Positions 58,381 to 64,000 of a DNA stretch of 64,000 nucleotides are shown one piece after another (position 1 is the stretch's first letter; each line of letters opens with the position of its first letter). Under the pieces are notes generated by a model. It was given only the letters and a program-made list of their open reading frames with translations, did not search any database and was not told the origin of the DNA. Position numbers and translations under genes: made by a program. Origin of the DNA: Lethocerus indicus (lineage: Eukaryota > Arthropoda > Insecta > Hemiptera > Belostomatidae); contig JACDQD010000004.1 of the NCBI GenBank assembly GCA_019843655.1, positions 24,873,872-24,937,871 of the forward strand, read 5' to 3'.

Positions 58381-58440
58381 GGTAAGGGGGATTGAACCCC
58401 GGTTAAGGCTTCAACGCTAACTCGACATCACAACGTATCT
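58381..58440 (-). repeat. tRNA-like (SINE head) relic
   Basis: On the minus strand, GTCGAGTTAGCGTTGAAG resembles an A-box region, and GGTTCAATCC (58389-58398 on the plus coordinates) is a B box within GGGG...CCCC. The spacer is several bases short. It is the only minus-strand member of the tRNA-like set. Confidence 0.3.
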
Positions 58441-59046
58441 CTTTATACCGCTAGCTTAGGTTCACAATAACCTGAAACTGGTATGCCTTACCGGAGATGG
58501 CATCTCGAGCGATGACCTCAGTAATCTGTTCATTTATCAATTGGTCATGATGTGATTCTAATTAATAATATTCGTACTTAAAAAGAAGTAACAGTATAAT
58601 AATCTGGGTTATTAATTGTGTCGAAAGGTGTTTTCTACAGTATGGACATATTATGCTGTATTTCCGGTGTTTTTTTGTCAGTAAATTGTAGCATTCGAAT
58701 GAACGTTCGCTCGTAAACACGAATGTCGTTAATGAGGAGTAAAATATTCAATCGTAGATATTGCCGGCCGTGTTGTTTAATATTCAGAGACGGTGCGCAT
58801 CGAGAGCCGATGATGTGTCAGCACTATAGCTTCGGTTTAGACTCGCGGCCATTTAGAATTATCGCGAGGTCTGCCAGGTTTTTAGTTGGGACCACTTTCG
58901 GTAGGGGACGACCGCCGCCATTAATCCGAGGGGGCCGAAGTTAGGTTTAAAAAGCCCAACCCCCGGGAACAGGTGGTTCTTGGGGGTTTAATTATGCGTC
59001 TGCCCGGTGGCTGTGGTGGGGCGGGGGGGGGGCGGTCGGACTGTAA
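58441..59046. other. Non-coding, then GC-rich island
   Basis: AT-rich to 58720. From 58780 GC-rich, with a plus frame 58723-58944 that has no domain. At 59018-59032 G4-C-G10 forms a very long G-run next to the next frame's start. Confidence 0.4.
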
Positions 59047-59382
59047 ATGCCGAGGCGGCGGCGGCACTATTTCTGTCTGCTCCGTTACAACCGGTTAATT
59101 GGTTTTCTCGTGCCTAGAAATACCTTGGCTCTATTAGTCTTGGTAGTGAGTAGAGTCTGGCCGCGGGGATATAAAGTGGCCGAGAGACAACCCAGAAAAC
59201 TGTATGCAGTTCACTTTCTTTGCTTGCTCACGTCCAGTTTTCATCCGAGTGTTTCATCGCTAAAACCGATCGAGAATGTGAACAACCGAGATTTGTTATA
59301 TCGTATGGAGAATCGCACGAGTATCAATGAAACAGTTTCTTTTTCATCCTTGAATTTCTCTTGGAAAGCATCCGAAATTTAG
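59047..59382 (+). other. ATG open frame, 111 codons, possible membrane/secreted peptide
   Basis: Starts at an ATG just after the G-run. The N-terminus is very basic (MPRRRRHYFC), a hydrophobic stretch follows (LIGFLVPRNTLALLVLVV, residues 17-34), and the C-terminal part carries three N-glycosylation sequons (NRT, NET, NFS). This is the layout of a secreted or type II membrane protein, but no family is recognised. The -3 base is T, a weak start context. GTGAGT at about 59148 could be a donor. A GATATAAAG lies inside the frame (59169-59176), so a different transcript could start there. Confidence 0.2.
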
Positions 59383-60870
<1,488 letters not shown>

Positions 60871-60894
60871 CCGCCCCCGCCCCCGCCCCCGCCC
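60871..60894 (-). repeat. (GGGGGC)n tract on minus strand
   Basis: CCGCCCCCGCCCCCGCCCCCGCCC on the plus strand is four units of the same hexamer seen at 21691-21710 but on the opposite strand. It is able to form a G-quadruplex on the minus strand. Confidence 0.85.
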
Positions 60895-61405
60895 TAACCT
60901 TCGCCATCGGCTCCACTTCGCAACGGAAAAAAGTACTGTAATTCCTGTTCGCTTTCTCAGAGCGCTGCATTTTTATCTGGAATTCTACGCTGCAAAAATC
61001 TTGCAAGTGCGCATCCTGCTGAAAGTGATTTCCTTCTCTAACGGCCGCAGTAAATTGCATAAATGGATTATTTTTATTTTTATCTCCTTATACGGATATT
61101 GTAATGATGCATTTACCCTATTGTGTATAGACACAACACAATCGGTTTATCATCGGTTCGTTAATAACTTTTATATAAGCACCTCGGTCCTTTTTCTCAT
61201 GTATGCCAATATAGACTCTATAGTCTGTATCAATTTATTTCCAGGATGATATGTATAAACAAATTATCGACAGAAATTGTTCGAATTGTATAAAAAAAAT
61301 TGTTCCCAAGCACTTCTTGCAACAATTGCAAGACTTCCTTACGCCATAATTTCTTGATATTCTGATCTCTTTATACTGCCAGTTAGAAAAACGTTAAACG
61401 CCTCT
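60895..61405. other. Non-coding stretch
   Basis: A plus frame (61001-61249) is AT-derived. TCTTGCAA-CAA-TTGCAAGA, a perfect 8-bp hairpin with a three-base loop, is at 61315-61333. Confidence 0.45.
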
Positions 61406-61444
61406 AATAATCTCAGATTATTCTTTATTGACGCTGCGTCAATA
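61406..61444. repeat. Two adjacent odd-length palindromes
   Basis: AATAATCT-C-AGATTATT (61406-61422) and TATTGACGC-T-GCGTCAATA (61426-61444) are each perfect around a single central base and lie three bases apart. Confidence 0.6.
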
Positions 61445-62880
61445 GTGATCTGTAAAAATTGACTCATCAACTTGGTTGGTTAACGTTATCGTGTAAGTTA
61501 ATTAAAATATACTGATGCCCTGTTACCCATGTGAAATGTGTTACCTTTTGCAATGTGCAATATTCATTTTATAAAACCATTTTTTTTATAGTTAATTTCT
61601 GTGAAATAATGAATTCTGCTGTTCATGCTATAGAACTATGTGTGATATATCTTTTCGTCGTTTGAGTACCAGTAGTACTACAATTTTATGAAGTACGTAA
61701 AACATTTTGTGCGAAAACTGTTTGTTTTTTGAACCTTCAACCGAATACTTCTCACCGTACTGTAATCGAAAATAAAAAATAATTGTTTCACTTCGCTCCT
61801 TGAATCTGACACAATCATAACTCTGTCCTGTACGTTTCCTGTTGGAACTAACCGATGGGTATTGGATCAAAAAACTACAATGCATTGTAGATATTTTTGA
61901 CCTTGACTAACGTCGATGGCTTGTATAAATTATTTTGTAAATCGATAAAAATTTTGAATTTTACGAGTCGCTGTATAATTTATTTTAGACCCTTAACCGT
62001 AATCTCGCCCTAATTTCTTCATAAGCTATCCTTATTAAAATTGCAGTGGATAGTAAGGGCATACTTTTTCAACTTTACAAATTTTAGAAGAAGGTGAAAA
62101 GTTAGATCCTGTTCATGTCTTTCCCACGTTTTTTCCATTGCTGACTAATTCTCCGACCGATTGCCGCTGAACCCAGAGCACGTCTCTCTTGTAGTAATAC
62201 ACGTCGAGTCTCATATCTGTGCAGAAAGTTAATGCACGCCGTTGTATAAATCACTTAATGCGACTTGAAAACGTTTCGTCCACTCGTAACTCCGCCGCTC
62301 CCTCCGGTAAAGTAATTTGTTATAAGAACCCTGTACTGCATTTTGTGAGTCACACACGCAGTGTATGTGCATGCACGTGACAGTATTCGGATGTAGGCGA
62401 AAATACTGAGTACTCATGTGAAAACACTATTAACTTGCAAACATTACACTCTTTTGTAAGGGAAAATTCATTGGATGATTTTTGTGGGCACAATGACTAT
62501 ATTACTTGCACATAATCTAGATTCCACATGATTATGTGTGTTTTCAACTTCTTGCCCTGGATTTTAACCTACCGTATTATTATGAAAAAAATGTTCAGCA
62601 GAACCACTATTTTTTTCTTAGTTTCAATTGCAGTAATTATTCTGGTATGTACAAATAAAAAATTACTGTGTGAAATTAATTAGTTAATTTCGATAGTCCG
62701 TACTGTATTATGGCAGTCCAGTGGAAATAGTACAGGAAGGTTCACAGGTCTTTTCTATCATTGGCTTCCTTCCGACTAGGATGATATATAAAATCAGCGT
62801 GTAACTCTTGAGGTTTCGAAGGTACCAAACGGGGGTATAAGAGAAGGGTCCTTCGGTCTACTTAGCGACTGGAGTAGTTA
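61445..62880. other. AT-rich non-coding stretch
   Basis: Minus frames at 61628-61885 and 62229-62417 lack domains. Homopolymer T runs occur at 61580-61590. Nothing else recognised. Confidence 0.45.
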
Positions 62881-63005
62881 TCCTATTTATGGGGTGTAGC
62901 GCGTGATAGGGAGTCGTGGGCGGGGACGACGAGTGCGTGCGTGACCGCCCTGTCGCCTCACGACGTCATTTCCCGCCCGACATCTGGCAAGAATATAACT
63001 CAGGC
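62881..63005 (+). promoter_or_regulatory. GC-rich patch with CRE-like and E2F-like sites
   Basis: CACGACGTCATT (62958-62969) contains an ATF/CREB half-palindrome GACGTCA, and TTTCCCGCC (62969-62977) matches the E2F consensus TTTSSCGC; they are directly adjacent. Upstream are GGGCGGGG and GTGCGTGCGTG. This is promoter-like, with possible transcription to the right. No transcript start or coding exon supports it. Confidence 0.22.
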
Positions 63006-63134
63006 AATTGATTCAGAGCCGGTGCTACAGCGCTCAAATTGTAGCCAGATACAGGACAATTATTCATCGGCACGCTTCAGATAAACTCCTGTGTAGCACA
63101 TCGTCGCTCGAACTCAACGTCAGGCATTTAAAGG

Positions 63135-63175
63135 TATACCGCCGCATCGGTAGAAATACTTTGCCCGGCGGTATA
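63135..63175. repeat. 10-bp inverted repeat with 21-base loop
   Basis: TATACCGCCG and CGGCGGTATA are exact reverse complements. About one such match is expected by chance in this window with this loop length. Confidence 0.4.
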
Positions 63176-63226
63176 TTCCATTACAGTACGCATCATTATT
63201 GTTATGATTCTGCCATAACCTGCTGA

Positions 63227-64000
63227 GGAAAGAGCCAGTGTCGTACGATAACGTTGCTGGATATTTCAGTGGGGAAAACGAGTTGCTCATTACTACGGAA
63301 GTGGGTGGAATTACCTGGACAAAATTAATCGTTAATACCTCGATCTACAAGGCAAATTGAAATAGAAGAATGTTGTGTACACATGAAGGAATGGATTGTA
63401 CTCTAGGGAACAACATATGACGTATTGAAAGTAGGTATGGTAAAAGTGTAAATTGTAGGTCAACAGGACCTAAAAGATGGCCATAACAAAAATGGTACCA
63501 TTGGACAACGTGATGTTAAGGATATGCAAAAGCGTTCTGGCTGGAGAAATTTACACAAATATAAACCTTCAACGCTCCAACTTAACATCTCTTGAAGGGT
63601 GTGCAATCCAAATTGGTTAATAAAACATGAACATTGTAAAACTGATGAAATTATTAAATACAGAATTTCCTACATATTTCCTTTTTCTTTCCTCCCCCCT
63701 CTTTGAATTTCAAACCCTGTGTTTTAATTACAAAAAAGTATTCGTTGCTCTCTACACCGAAAGTACTCCTTAAGGGATTTATGTTTAACGAGCATGATTA
63801 TCATAATATTGTGTTGTTCTTAGCATCACTTGTGGGATTGTGAGTTTTAAATATCACTAGCATTTCAAGTACTTATTTAATTAAGTACATAAACATATAT
63901 ATGAAAAATCAACTGCATTTAGAATTGCAATGTCTTTTGACGTCATTATGGCGTCTTGTCTGCTATGAGTTGGATTTAGTTTTTCTTTTTTACAAATGAA
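63227..64000. other. Non-coding, nothing recognised
   Basis: Balanced to AT-rich sequence with no open frame of 60 codons. A pyrimidine run (TTCCTTTTTCTTTCCTCCCCCC) lies at about 63677-63700. Confidence 0.5.

Overview
The window reads as nuclear DNA from a eukaryote, most likely an invertebrate. Almost every reading frame is closed within about 100 codons, the background is AT-rich, CpG does not look depleted, simple repeats of animal type are present, and there are short old-looking dispersed repeats and tRNA-related (SINE-like) relics. There is no operon layout, no Shine-Dalgarno spacing, no rRNA, no CRISPR array and no recognisable full-length gene. I could not place the species or the locus from sequence alone; an arthropod is a guess.

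Layout. Nearly all of the 64 kb looks intergenic or intronic. AT-rich stretches alternate with GC-rich islands of about 150 to 600 bases (near 4.9-5.3, 13.1-13.3, 15.0-15.2, 28.6-28.9, 31.7-32.1, 35.1-35.4, 36.2-36.7, 39.1-39.6, 43.1-43.5, 48.2-48.7, 52.6-53.3, 57.9-58.3, 58.8-59.2 and 62.9-63.0 kb). These islands hold palindromes, G-runs and candidate regulatory motifs and are the best places to look for promoters, enhancers or first exons.

Best gene evidence. At 53110-53273 on the plus strand a GC-rich island ends in a short coding-like stretch: an ATG in a good context, a basic N-terminus, a short aromatic-rich hydrophobic anchor, a proline/acid-rich tail and then a splice-donor-like GTAAGA. 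If real, it is the first coding exon of a type II membrane (for example Golgi) protein, and the sequence to the right is its first intron. A weaker model is a TATA box plus initiator at 11222-11251, an ATG at 11325 and a GTAAGT donor at 11457. A third frame, 59047-59382, encodes a basic N-terminus, a hydrophobic segment and three N-glycosylation sequons. None resembles a family I can name.

Repeats. By eye I found three dispersed families that I cannot name: one with three same-orientation copies (5.47, 22.37 and 29.07 kb; the last carries a perfect 24-bp AT palindrome), one pair at 13.09/18.95 kb and one pair at 17.0/46.4 kb. Five tRNA-like (A box/B box) relics lie between 33 and 58.5 kb; the clearest is at 49.40 kb. 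Microsatellites include (TA)n at 1.7 kb, (GA)n/(GGGA)n at 9.4 kb and a (TA)n-(GT)n compound at 60.2 kb.

Because so little is coding, most entries are repeats, structures and candidate control sites, with confidences set accordingly. Coordinates of diverged repeats are approximate at the edges.
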